A DNA stretch of 64,000 nucleotides from positions 496,001-560,000 of the forward strand of contig NZ_FNDR01000003.1 in NCBI RefSeq assembly GCF_900099805.1. Direction: 5' to 3'. Positions 1-8,151 of the stretch are shown here, piece by piece. Every line of letters starts with the position of its first letter. Position 1 is the first letter of the stretch. A program made the translations under genes and the position numbers. The notes beneath the pieces were generated by a model. It made no database searches. It saw only the letters and a list, made by a program, of their open reading frames with translations, and had not been told where the DNA came from. Source of the DNA: Variovorax sp. OV700. GTDB lineage: Bacteria; Pseudomonadota; Gammaproteobacteria; Burkholderiales; Burkholderiaceae_C.

Positions 1-362
1 TCGCGCTGCGTGTTGTAGGGCAGCTTGCTGTAGAGCGCGCCGTTGATCACGGCCACGCCGGTGTTGGCAAGCAGCAGGGTGTAGCCGTCGGCCGGGCTCT
101 TGGCGACCGCATCGGCGCCTACCGAGCCGCCCGCGCCGGGCTTATAGTCGACGATCAGCGGCTGGCCGAGCACGGCCTGCAGCTTGTCGGTCAAGAGGCG
201 CGCATGCTGGTCGAGCGGGCCACCGGCCGGAAAGCCGATGACGACCTTGATCGGCTTGTCGGGATAGGCGGCCTGTGCAAGGCCACCCACGCCGAACGAT
301 GCGAACGACGCGACTGAAAAGGCCGCCAGGATGGCGGCGCGGACCGGGTGGCGGTGGGCCAT
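1..362 (-). CDS. Bug-family (TctC-like) tripartite tricarboxylate transporter substrate-binding protein, C-terminus off the window
   Basis: Only the first 120 or so codons are inside the window; the gene runs off the left edge. The translation starts with a signal peptide (about residues 1-31, ending in LAQA) and continues with YPDKPIKVVIGFPAGGPLD and later GAGGSVGADAV and ADGYTLLLANTG, which are typical of Bug/TctC periplasmic binding proteins. These proteins capture carboxylates or other small organic ligands for TctAB transporters, though most of the many paralogues in Burkholderiales lack transporter genes beside them and have unknown ligands. The start codon follows a purine-rich AGGAGAC ribosome-binding site. 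The ligand cannot be inferred here. Confidence 0.9.
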   Translation of the reverse strand, partial: MAHRHPVRAAILAAFSVASFASFGVGGLAQAAYPDKPIKVVIGFPAGGPLDQHARLLTDKLQAVLGQPLIVDYKPGAGGSVGADAVAKSPADGYTLLLANTGVAVINGALYSKLPYNTQR

Positions 363-403
363 GGATCGTCTCCTCTTGTAGTGGAGACGATCATAAGCAG
401 CGC

Positions 404-844
404 TCAGCCCGCGAGCGTGGCCTTCAGCGTGATCTCCGGCACGCTGGCCAGCGCCTTCGACAACGGGCATCCGGCCTTGGCGGCGGCCGCGATCTGGTGG
501 AACTTGGCTTCGTCGAGCTTTGGCACGGCGGCGTCGAGCTCGAGCGCGATGCGGTCGATCTTGAAGCCTTCGCCGTCCTTGGCCAGGCGCACAGCGGCCT
601 TGGTGTCGATCCTGGTGGCGGTGAAGCCCTCTTTCTCGAGCGCGAAGGCAAAGGCCATCGTCAAGCAGGCCGCATGGGCCGCACCGACGATCTCCTCGGG
701 GTTGGTGCCGCGCTTGTCGTCTTCGAAGCGGCTTGCGAAGCCGTAGGGATAGTCCTTGAGGGCGCCGGTTTCGGTGCTGACCTGGCCTTTGCCGGTCTTG
801 CCGGCGCCTTCCCAGTGAACGCTTGCGTGCTTGTCTGCTGGCAT
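404..844 (-). CDS. osmC: OsmC/Ohr-family peroxiredoxin
   Basis: This 146-residue protein has the length and pattern of OsmC, a thiol-dependent hydroperoxidase of the cytoplasm that reduces organic peroxides. The two expected redox cysteines are visible: Cys60 in GAAHAACLTMAF and Cys126 in AGCPLSKAL. The first is the peroxidatic and the second the resolving residue in the family. It is separated by about 40 bases from the Bug gene on the same strand and divergent from the acyl-CoA ligase. No regulator such as OhrR is adjacent. The subgroup (OsmC rather than Ohr) is judged from the NPEEIVGAAHAAC segment and is fairly secure. Confidence 0.9.
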   Translation of the reverse strand: MPADKHASVHWEGAGKTGKGQVSTETGALKDYPYGFASRFEDDKRGTNPEEIVGAAHAACLTMAFAFALEKEGFTATRIDTKAAVRLAKDGEGFKIDRIALELDAAVPKLDEAKFHQIAAAAKAGCPLSKALASVPEITLKATLAG

Positions 845-1070
845 GAAATCTCTCCTTCATAGGGGTGACGGTGGGGGGAGCCGAAGGTTCGCGCGGAATG
901 CCGCGCTTGTCTGTAGTCGCAAGGCGCGTGCGGTGCGGATCGCGGCGTTGAAACAAATGGGCGTCGCCAAGGTGACGGCCCCGGGGGCTTCCCCGATGGG
1001 AGCGGCGGACGGGCCGCCTTAGGCTGCGGACTGTTCCTTTTTCTCTCCCTTCGACCGACTGCCCCCGACC

Positions 1071-2771
1071 ATGCAACAACGCCCGCACTACAAGTTCTGG
1101 CCCAAGCGCCTTCCGCATTCGATTACCGTGCCCGCAACCTCGCTCTGGCACAACCTCGCGACATCGGCGGCGCGCTATCCGGACAAGGCTGCGCTGGTGT
1201 TCTTCGGCCGCGTGGTGAATTACCGCGATTTCGCCGACCAGGCCGAGCGCCTCGCCGGCACGCTGCATGCCATGGGCGTGAAGCGCGGCGACCGCGTGGT
1301 GCTGAACATGCAGAACTGCCCGCAGCTCGTGATTGCGCATTTCGCGATCCTGCGTGCCAACGCGGTGGTGGTGCCCGTCAACCCGATGAACCGGTCTGAG
1401 GAGCTCAAGCACTACATCGTCGACCCCGACGCCAAGGTGGCCATCACCACCGGCGACCTGGCCGGGGAGCTGGCCAAGGCCAGCAATGCGCTCCCGCCAG
1501 AGCAGCAGCTGGCCCACATGATCGTGACCCAGTTCACCGATGCCTTCGACGCCGACGCGAACGGCGACGACGCCCCCGCGCCGGCATGGAAGGAATGGCT
1601 CACCACGCGCCATCCCCTGCCCGAACTGGCGGGCGGCAAGGCTATGGGCTGGACCGACGCGATGGCCGCGGGCCATGCCGCACCCGAGCACGTGGTGGGC
1701 GCCAACGACATGGCGCTGCTGCCCTACACCAGCGGCACCACCGGCCTGCCCAAGGGCTGCGTGCACCATCACTCGAGCCTCATGCACAACGCGGTGGCTG
1801 GTCAACTCTGGGGCCAGGCTACGTCGGAAGCGGTGGTGCTGGCCGTGGTGCCCATGTTCCACATCACGGGCGTGGTGAGCATGATGCACACCTCTATCGT
1901 CGCGGGGGGCACGCTGGTCATCATGCCGCGTTGGGACCGCGACGTGGCCGGGCGCCTCATCTCGCGCTGGAAGGTGACGAGCTGGACCAACATCCCGACC
2001 ATGGTGATCGACCTCATGGCCAGCCCCCACTTCGCGAGCTACGACCTGTCGAGCATCACCCACATCGGCGGTGGCGGCGCGGCCATGCCGCAGGCCGTGG
2101 CGCAGCGCCTCTTCGAACAATACGGGCTCAAGTACCAGGAGGGCTACGGCCTCACAGAAACCGCGGCGCCATCGCACACCAACCCGTCGGACAACCCCAA
2201 GCAGCAGTGCCTGGGCATTCCGTTCATGAGCACCGATGCGCGCGTGGTCGATCCCGACACGCTGGCCGAAATGCCCATCGGCGAATCGGGAGAAATCATC
2301 ATCCACGGCCCCGAGGTGTTCCAGGGCTACTGGAAGCGCCCCGACGCCACCCGTGCCGCTTTTGTCGAGTTCGAAGGCAAGCGCTTCTTCCGCTCAGGCG
2401 ACATGGGCCGCATGGACGAGGATGGCTATTTCTTCATCACCGACCGGCTCAAGCGAATGATCAACGCGAGCGGCTTCAAGGTGTGGCCGGCCGAGGTCGA
2501 ACTGCTGATGTTCCGCCATCCGGCCATCCAGGAAGCTTGCGTCATCTCCACAAAAGACAACTATCGCGGCGAATCGGTCAAGGCCGTGGTGGTGCTGCGC
2601 GCTACGCACAAGGACACCACCGAGCAGGAGATCATCGACTGGTGCCGCGAGAACATGGCCGTCTACAAGATCCCGCGCAAGGTGCAGTTCGTCGACGCGC
2701 TGCCCAAGAGCGGGAGCGGCAAGGTGATGTGGCGGCTGCTGCAGGAAGACGAGACCGGCAGCGCCGCGTAA
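1071..2771 (+). CDS. Acyl-CoA synthetase (AMP-forming, long-chain fatty acid-CoA ligase type)
   Basis: The 566-residue protein belongs to the ANL adenylating superfamily, which activates a carboxylic acid as acyl-AMP and then transfers it to CoA. The ATP-binding P-loop-like motif YTSGTTGLPKGC lies near residues 218-230, the YGLTE motif near 358, the hinge region DRLKRMINASGFK near 455-470, and the catalytic lysine motif PKSGSGKVMWR near the C-terminus. Length and order are complete. The acid substrate cannot be read from sequence; a medium- or long-chain fatty acid is the default guess. No ribosome-binding site is evident upstream of the ATG. The gene stands alone, divergent from osmC. Confidence 0.9.
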   Translation: MQQRPHYKFWPKRLPHSITVPATSLWHNLATSAARYPDKAALVFFGRVVNYRDFADQAERLAGTLHAMGVKRGDRVVLNMQNCPQLVIAHFAILRANAVVVPVNPMNRSEELKHYIVDPDAKVAITTGDLAGELAKASNALPPEQQLAHMIVTQFTDAFDADANGDDAPAPAWKEWLTTRHPLPELAGGKAMGWTDAMAAGHAAPEHVVGANDMALLPYTSGTTGLPKGCVHHHSSLMHNAVAGQLWGQATSEAVVLAVVPMFHITGVVSMMHTSIVAGGTLVIMPRWDRDVAGRLISRWKVTSWTNIPTMVIDLMASPHFASYDLSSITHIGGGGAAMPQAVAQRLFEQYGLKYQEGYGLTETAAPSHTNPSDNPKQQCLGIPFMSTDARVVDPDTLAEMPIGESGEIIIHGPEVFQGYWKRPDATRAAFVEFEGKRFFRSGDMGRMDEDGYFFITDRLKRMINASGFKVWPAEVELLMFRHPAIQEACVISTKDNYRGESVKAVVVLRATHKDTTEQEIIDWCRENMAVYKIPRKVQFVDALPKSGSGKVMWRLLQEDETGSAA

Positions 2772-2847
2772 CAGCGGGTTCCTGCCCCGGCGCCCCTGCA
2801 CTTCGCGCCGAGAATCCGTGCCTTTGATTGCCACGGTTTCTCCGCTC

Positions 2848-3366
2848 ATGCGCTTGCGCTTTTTCCCCGTCATCTGCCTTGCGCTTTTGCCCCTGCTGTC
2901 GCAGTCCGCCCCTCGAACCTGCCTGGTGGTCGGCATCAGCGACGGCGACACGCTCACCGCGCGCTGCGGCCGCTTCGGTTCCTACGAAGAGGTCAAGGTG
3001 CGCATTGCCGCGATCGACGCACCTGAAAGATCGCAGCCGTATGGCCAACGCAGCCGGCAGGCGCTGAGCCGCCTCTGCTATTTCGAGCAGGCCGTGATTG
3101 AGGAGCGCGACACCGATCGCTATGGCCGCACGGTCGCCGATGTGAGCTGCAAAGGGCACGACGCGGGCACCCATCTGGTCACTGAAGGCTGGGCCTGGGT
3201 GTACGACTTCAACGGAATCGCCACGCGGCGCGGCGGCGGGTTGTTCAAGCTGCAGGACAGTGCGCGCACGCAGGGCCTGGGGTTGTGGGCGGGTGCCAGG
3301 CCTACGCCGCCTTGGGAATGGCGGCGGCGCCAGCGCGAAAGCCAATCGAGCGACTTGCTGTTCTGA
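2848..3366 (+). CDS. Secreted thermonuclease-like (SNase domain) protein
   Basis: The product resembles staphylococcal nuclease and is probably exported. It begins with a hydrophobic signal peptide (MRLRFFPVICLALLPLLSQSA), which is why the ATG at 2848 is preferred over an in-frame upstream TTG at 2818. The SNase signatures are visible: GISDGDTLTAR, IRIAAIDAPE-like VRIAAIDAPERSQPYG, and DRYGRTVADV, which supply the calcium-binding and catalytic residues. The family cleaves DNA or RNA phosphodiester bonds, but many bacterial members have untested activity. The C-terminal WEWRRRQRES tail is common among short proteobacterial members. It is convergent with the NADH dehydrogenase gene. Confidence 0.87.
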   Translation: MRLRFFPVICLALLPLLSQSAPRTCLVVGISDGDTLTARCGRFGSYEEVKVRIAAIDAPERSQPYGQRSRQALSRLCYFEQAVIEERDTDRYGRTVADVSCKGHDAGTHLVTEGWAWVYDFNGIATRRGGGLFKLQDSARTQGLGLWAGARPTPPWEWRRRQRESQSSDLLF

Positions 3367-3406
3367 GCCCTGCCGCGTCCGTCCGCTGGCGGGTCATGCG
3401 CTGGTC

Positions 3407-4753
3407 CTACGACTCGCTCCTGCCCTGCACGTCCGCCACCACGCGCGCATTGCGCTGAAAGCTCCAGTAGGCGCTGGCCCAGTCCATCATCACCACGATG
3501 CGGTTGCGGAAGCCGATCAAGAAATACGCGTGCGCAAACAGCCAGAAGAGCCATGCCAGGCGACCGCTGAAGCGCAGCGGCCCGAAGGGCGTGCCCAGGT
3601 CCACCACCGCGGAGTTGCGGCCGATGGTGGCCAGGTTGCCGTAGTCGCGGTAGCGGAAGGGCACGGTCGGCTCACCCTTGATGCGGTGCAGAATGTTCGC
3701 GGCCGCCGCGCGGCCCATCTGCTTGGCGCCGGGCGACACGCCGGGCACCGGCTTGGGCGGCTTGCCGGGCGCATGGCTCAGGGCCGCGGCAAGGTCGCCG
3801 ACCACGCTGATCTCGGGATGGCCGGCCAGGCTCAGGTCGGGCTCGACCTTGATGCGGCCGGCGCGGTCGCACTCGACACCGGTCGCCTCGCCCAGCATGC
3901 GGCCGAGCGGAGACGCCGCGACACCCGCCGCCCACACCACGCAGCTGGTGTCGATGCGGTAGCCGGTGGCCGGCGTGCCATCCGTCCCCCCGCCTGACTG
4001 CACTTCGAGCCCGGTGGCATCGATGGCCGTAACGCGGGCGTTGAGCCGCACCTCGACGCCGAGCTTTTCCAGTTGATCCAGCGCTTTCTGGCTCAGGCTC
4101 TCGGGCATGGCCTGCAGCACGCGCGGCCCGCCTTCGATCAGCAGCACCTGCGCGCTACCGGGGTCGATATGACGGAACTCGCCGGAGAGCGTGTGCTTGG
4201 CAATCTCGGCCAGCGTGCCCGCCATTTCGACACCGGTCGGCCCGGCGCCGATCACCGCGAAGGTGAGCAGGGCGCGGCGGCGCTGCGGGTCGGTGGCGGT
4301 TTCGGCCGCCTCGAACGACATCAGCACCCGGCGGCGGATCTCGAAGGCATCGGCCAGCGTCTTGAGGCCGGGCGCGACGGGCGCCCATTCGTCGTGGCCG
4401 AAATAGCTGTGCGTGGCGCCGGCCGCGACGACCAGGTGGTCGTACGGGACGCGGTTCCCGTTGGCCAAATGCACCGCGTGCGCCGAGGTATCGATGGCGC
4501 TCACTTCGCCGAGCAGCGTGGTGATGCGCGGCTGCTGGCGGAACAAGGTGCGCACCGGCGCCGCGATCGACGGTGCGGCCAGCCCGGCGGTCGCCACCTG
4601 GTAGAGCAGGGGCTGGAACAGATGGTGGTTGGTCTTCTCGATCACCGTCACGTCTACGTCGGCGCTTTCGAGCTTGCGGGCGGCTTCGAGCCCGCCGAAT
4701 CCGCAGCCGACGATGACGACACGGGGGCGGGCGGAGGCGTTGTTCGTTTGCAT
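3407..4753 (-). CDS. ndh: Type II NADH dehydrogenase (NAD(P)/FAD-dependent oxidoreductase)
   Basis: The 448-residue flavoprotein carries two nucleotide-binding Rossmann motifs: VIVGCGFGGLEAARKL near residues 12-27 for FAD and VIGAGPTGVEMAGTLAE near 165-181 for NAD(P)H. The C-terminal segment RLAWLFWLFAHAYFLIGFRNR followed by an aromatic helix is the membrane-attachment region typical of NDH-2. Such enzymes pass electrons from NADH to quinone without pumping protons. The start is placed at the ATG giving MQTNNASARPRV, because longer in-frame readings add non-homologous sequence running back over the egtB promoter region. The gene is divergent from egtB. Confidence 0.9.
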   Translation of the reverse strand: MQTNNASARPRVVIVGCGFGGLEAARKLESADVDVTVIEKTNHHLFQPLLYQVATAGLAAPSIAAPVRTLFRQQPRITTLLGEVSAIDTSAHAVHLANGNRVPYDHLVVAAGATHSYFGHDEWAPVAPGLKTLADAFEIRRRVLMSFEAAETATDPQRRRALLTFAVIGAGPTGVEMAGTLAEIAKHTLSGEFRHIDPGSAQVLLIEGGPRVLQAMPESLSQKALDQLEKLGVEVRLNARVTAIDATGLEVQSGGGTDGTPATGYRIDTSCVVWAAGVAASPLGRMLGEATGVECDRAGRIKVEPDLSLAGHPEISVVGDLAAALSHAPGKPPKPVPGVSPGAKQMGRAAAANILHRIKGEPTVPFRYRDYGNLATIGRNSAVVDLGTPFGPLRFSGRLAWLFWLFAHAYFLIGFRNRIVVMMDWASAYWSFQRNARVVADVQGRSES

Positions 4754-4919
4754 CGAGCGGATGATACGCAGGCGCCCTGCACGCCAGCCCATCTTGTGCC
4801 AAAGTGGCTGCCCCACCGATCGGGCGGCCCCCGCAGCATAGGGCAGGGCGGGCACTTGTCCTACGTGATGCGGCAACACCGATCGGCTACAAATTGCGGT
4901 TGACCCGACTGGAGACACC

Positions 4920-6170
4920 ATGACGCTTTCCCGGCCGATCACCCAGGCGGCAAGCGCACTGCGCGACAGGTTTCGCGAAGTGCGCGCCGCCAGCCTGGCA
5001 CTCGCCGCGCCGCTCTCCGCCGAAGACCAATGCATCCAGTCGATGCCCGACGCGAGCCCGACCAAGTGGCACCTGGCGCACACCACGTGGTTTTTCGAAA
5101 CCGTGCTGCTCCAGCCGCACGCCCCGGGCTATCGGCCGTTCGATACACGTTTTCATTACCTCTTCAATTCGTACTACGAGGCGCTCGGCCCGCGTCACCC
5201 ACGGCCGCAGCGCGGGCTGCTCACGCGGCCTTCAGTCGACGAGGTGCATGCCTACCGCGGCCATGTCGACGAAGCGGTGCTCAGGCTGCTCGACAGCGAC
5301 ATCGGCGACCAGGACTGGGCCACCATCGAGCCCATCGTCACGCTCGGCCTGAACCACGAGCAGCAGCACCAGGAGCTCCTGCTCACCGACATTCTTCATG
5401 CGCTGTCATGCAACCCGCTGCTGCCGGCCTACAAGCCCGCCGCCGGGCCCGCGTTGCGGCTTGCCGCCGTGCCGCCGGCGATGCGCTGGCTTCCGCAGCC
5501 AGGCGGGATGGTGCAGGTGGGCCATGAAGGACAAGGCTTTGCCTTCGACAACGAAACGCCGCGTCATCAGGCACTGCTGCAGCCCTATGCCATTGCCGAC
5601 AGGCTGGTGAATTGCGGCGACTACGCGCAGTTCATTGCCGATGGCGGCTACCAGCGGCCGGAGCTCTGGCTCTCCGACGGTTGGGCTGCCGTGCAGGCGC
5701 AGGGTTGGCGGCACCCCGCGTACTGGATCGAGGCCAACGACCCGCGGCTCGGAACCCAGCAGCAACAGGGCGGCTGGCAGGTCTTCGGCCTGCACGGCGT
5801 GCGGCCGATGGAGGCCGATGCACCAGTGTCGCAGCTCAGTTTCTACGAGGCCGCCGCGTACGCCGAATGGGCCGGCGCGCGGCTGCCCACCGAGTTCGAA
5901 TGGGAGGCCGCCTTCGACGCGCCCGGCATTTCTCAAATGGCCGGCCATGTCTGGCAGTGGACGCGGTCCTCCTATGACCCGTACCCCGGGTTTCGGCCCA
6001 TGCCCGGTATCGCGGCCGAATACAACGGCAAGTTCATGGTGGGTCAACTGGTGTTGCGCGGTGGCAGCGTCGCCACCCCGGCCGGGCACACGCGGCCCAG
6101 CTACCGCAACTTCTTTCCGCCGGCCGCGCGCTGGCAGTTCTCGGGGCTGCGGCTCGCGAAAGACGTCTGA
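4920..6170 (+). CDS. egtB: Ergothioneine biosynthesis protein EgtB (iron-dependent sulfoxide synthase)
   Basis: EgtB oxidatively couples trimethyl-histidine (hercynine) to a thiol donor, cysteine or gamma-glutamylcysteine, in ergothioneine synthesis. The 416-residue protein has an N-terminal DinB-like domain with HLAHTTWFFE (about residues 49-58) and the metal motif NHEQQHQE (about 143-150), giving the HX3HXE iron-binding triad. A C-terminal formylglycine-generating-enzyme-like domain follows (about 195-415), starting GGMVQVGHEGQGFAFDNE. A GGAGA ribosome-binding site precedes the ATG. egtD follows after 3 bases, so the two enzymes are certainly co-transcribed. No egtC or egtE homologue is adjacent, as in many proteobacteria. 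Confidence 0.95.
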   Translation: MTLSRPITQAASALRDRFREVRAASLALAAPLSAEDQCIQSMPDASPTKWHLAHTTWFFETVLLQPHAPGYRPFDTRFHYLFNSYYEALGPRHPRPQRGLLTRPSVDEVHAYRGHVDEAVLRLLDSDIGDQDWATIEPIVTLGLNHEQQHQELLLTDILHALSCNPLLPAYKPAAGPALRLAAVPPAMRWLPQPGGMVQVGHEGQGFAFDNETPRHQALLQPYAIADRLVNCGDYAQFIADGGYQRPELWLSDGWAAVQAQGWRHPAYWIEANDPRLGTQQQQGGWQVFGLHGVRPMEADAPVSQLSFYEAAAYAEWAGARLPTEFEWEAAFDAPGISQMAGHVWQWTRSSYDPYPGFRPMPGIAAEYNGKFMVGQLVLRGGSVATPAGHTRPSYRNFFPPAARWQFSGLRLAKDV

Positions 6171-6173
6171 ATC

Positions 6174-7178
6174 ATGCGCAATCCAACATCCTCGTCCTCC
6201 TTTTCGTTTGCCACCGCCGCCGCGCAGCAGCAGAAGCGCCAGCCCACTGCGCCCGTGCCGCTCTCCGAATTCGGCCGCGAGATGCAGGCTGGTCTTGCGC
6301 GCAAGCCGCGCCGGATTTCGCCGAAGTATTTTTATGACGCGGCGGGTTCGCAGCTGTTCGACCGCATCTGCGAATTGCCCGAGTACTACCCCACGCGCAC
6401 CGAACTGCGCATCCTCGGCGAATGCGCCGGGGAGATCGCCGGGCAGATCGGTCCCGGCGCGGAAATTGTGGAGTTCGGTGCCGGCTCGCTCACCAAGGTG
6501 CGGCTGCTGCTCGATGCGCTCGAATCGCCCCGGCGCTACCTGCCCATCGACATCTCGGGGGAACACCTGGAGGCCGCCGCCGAGCGGCTGAAGGCGGACT
6601 ATCCGCAGCTCGCGGTACAGCCGATTGCGGCCGACTACACGATGCCCCTGGTGCTGCCCACGCCATTGCCGGGCGCGGGCAAGCGCGTCGGCTTTTTCCC
6701 GGGCTCGACCATCGGGAACTTCGAGCCTGACGAGGCCTTGGCGTTTCTGCAGCTTGCGGCGCGGATGCTCCGCGGCGGAGGGCTCCTGATCGGCGTCGAT
6801 CTGGTGAAGGACCCGGACCGGCTGCATGCGGCCTACAACGACGCGCAAGGCGTGACCGCCGCGTTCAACCTCAATCTGTTGCGGCGTGCGAATGCCGAGC
6901 TCGACACCGATTTCGATGTCGACGGCTTTGCGCACGCGGCGTTCTACAACGCACCGAAGCAGCGCATCGAGATGCATCTTGTGAGCCGGCGCGACCAGGC
7001 GGTTTCATTGAACGGTGAGCGGTTCGGGTTTGTCGAGGGTGAGACGATTCATACGGAGTACTCGCACAAGTTCACTGTGGAGGGGTTGAGGGCGCTGGCT
7101 GTGAAGGCGGGGTTTCGGCCTTTGGCGGTTTGGACGGATCCTGAGAGGCTTTTTAGTGTGCATTGGTTGGGGGCCTGA
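6174..7178 (+). CDS. egtD: L-histidine N-alpha-methyltransferase EgtD
   Basis: EgtD transfers three methyl groups from S-adenosylmethionine to the histidine alpha-amino group, making hercynine for EgtB. The 334-residue protein shows the SAM-binding motif VEFGAGSLTKVRLLLDAL (about residues 97-114) and the family signature FFPGSTIGNFEP (about 173-184). It starts 3 bases after the egtB stop codon. The last 40 or so codons are odd: the top strand becomes strongly G/T-rich and C-poor, with codons ending in G or T instead of C, right up to the large intergenic repeat. The reading frame and the C-terminus (AVWTDPERLFSVHWLGA) remain intact. Confidence 0.95.
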   Translation: MRNPTSSSSFSFATAAAQQQKRQPTAPVPLSEFGREMQAGLARKPRRISPKYFYDAAGSQLFDRICELPEYYPTRTELRILGECAGEIAGQIGPGAEIVEFGAGSLTKVRLLLDALESPRRYLPIDISGEHLEAAAERLKADYPQLAVQPIAADYTMPLVLPTPLPGAGKRVGFFPGSTIGNFEPDEALAFLQLAARMLRGGGLLIGVDLVKDPDRLHAAYNDAQGVTAAFNLNLLRRANAELDTDFDVDGFAHAAFYNAPKQRIEMHLVSRRDQAVSLNGERFGFVEGETIHTEYSHKFTVEGLRALAVKAGFRPLAVWTDPERLFSVHWLGA

Positions 7179-7198
7179 TTTGTTTGTTGGGTTGGTTT

Positions 7199-7798
7199 GC
7201 TTCCCGAGGCCGGGATATCCGCCCGGCGGCGGACTTACTTTCTTTTGCTTCGCCAAAAGAAAGTAAGCAAAGAAAAGGCGACCCCTACTGTCTGCGTCCC
7301 TTCGCTTCGCTACGGGAAACCTGCGGTGCTCGACTCCAGCGGGGGTCCGCAGAACTCGCTTCGCTCAAACAGCTGCGGCCCTGATCCCGCCTCCATCTGC
7401 GCTCCTCGGCGCATACAGAAGGGGTGGGAGCGGGTGGCCTTCGCTCTCGCTCGGCCCCAAGACCAACAGCCAATTCAATACAGACAGCCAATCCCAGCCA
7501 CCGCGGCGCGCAGCGCCGCGGTGGCCTGGTGGCCGAGCGAAGCAAAGGCCCGTTCGGTTTCCAAGCCCCTCTGTATGCGCCGAGGAGCGCAGGGTTTCGC
7601 GGATCAGGGCTCGCAGCTGTTTGAGCGAAGCGAGTTCTGCGAGACCCCGCGAAACCCGAGCACCGCAGGTTGCCCGCAGCGAAGCGAAGGGTCGCAGACA
7701 GTGGGGTCGCCTTTTCTTTGCTTACTTTCTTTTGGCGAAGCAAAAGAAAGTGAGTCGCCCGCCGGGGCGACACCCGGCCTCGGGAAGAAAAAAGGCCA
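7199..7798. repeat. 600-bp imperfect inverted repeat filling the intergenic region after egtD
   Basis: The two outer arms (about 7199-7430 and 7560-7798) are inverted copies of each other with roughly 90 percent identity by eye over the outer 130 bases. Each arm starts CTTCCCGAGGCCGGG and contains its own hairpin, CTTACTTTCTTTTG/CAAAAGAAAGTAAG in the left arm (7235-7268). Near the centre lies a perfect 11-bp palindrome with a 5-base loop (7498-7524). No transposase, target duplication or convincing gene is present. I recall similar sequence between genes in Variovorax genomes, but this is memory, not a search. It separates egtD from the DUF427 gene and could fold into a large cruciform or act as a two-way terminator. 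Confidence 0.85.
7235..7268. terminator. Hairpin with T-rich arm, candidate terminator for egtBD
   Basis: A 14-bp perfect stem (CTTACTTTCTTTTG paired with CAAAAGAAAGTAAG) surrounds a 6-base loop, 57 bases after the egtD stop. The stem itself is A/T-rich rather than G/C-rich and has no T-run after it, so it is not a textbook intrinsic terminator. A near copy sits in the opposite arm of the large repeat (about 7722-7755). Confidence 0.35.
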
Positions 7799-7866
7799 CT
7801 ACACCCGGACAGAAAGCTATGCCAAAGGCAGAGGGCACAATATCCCTTCCCCGTGGAGAGCAAGAC

Positions 7867-8151
7867 ATGAAAGCAACCTGGAACGGCGTCACCATCGCCG
7901 AAAGCGACGACACCGTGCTCGTCGAAGGCAACCACTATTTCCCGATGAGCGCGCTCAACCGCGACCACGTCACCTTCAGCAACCACAAGACCACCTGCCA
8001 CTGGAAGGGCACAGCCAGCTACTACTCGCTGCTGGTCAACGGCGAACTCCACACCGACGCCGCCTGGTACTACGCCGATCCAAAGCCCGAAGCCGAGGAA
8101 ATCCGCGACCGCGTGGCATTCTGGAAAGACGTGAAGGTCAGCGCCTCGTGA
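7867..8151 (+). CDS. DUF427 domain-containing protein
   Basis: This 94-residue protein matches the small DUF427 family by its pattern WNGVTIAESDDTVLVEGNHYFP, the FSNHKTTCHWKGTASYYSLLVNG core and the WYYADPKPEAEEIRDRVAFWK end. The family folds as a beta-barrel of unknown biochemical role. The ATG at 7867 follows GGAGAGC; a longer reading upstream would run into the repeat. The stop codon overlaps the next gene's GTG in the arrangement GTGA, so both are translationally coupled, which suggests they act together. Confidence 0.87.
   Translation: MKATWNGVTIAESDDTVLVEGNHYFPMSALNRDHVTFSNHKTTCHWKGTASYYSLLVNGELHTDAAWYYADPKPEAEEIRDRVAFWKDVKVSAS

Noticed and set aside
7197..8147. Long plus-strand open frame leading into the 2OG-dioxygenase gene
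   Set aside because: It reads through the repeat and across DUF427 in another frame, with no family similarity; only the GTG at 8148 onward is coding.
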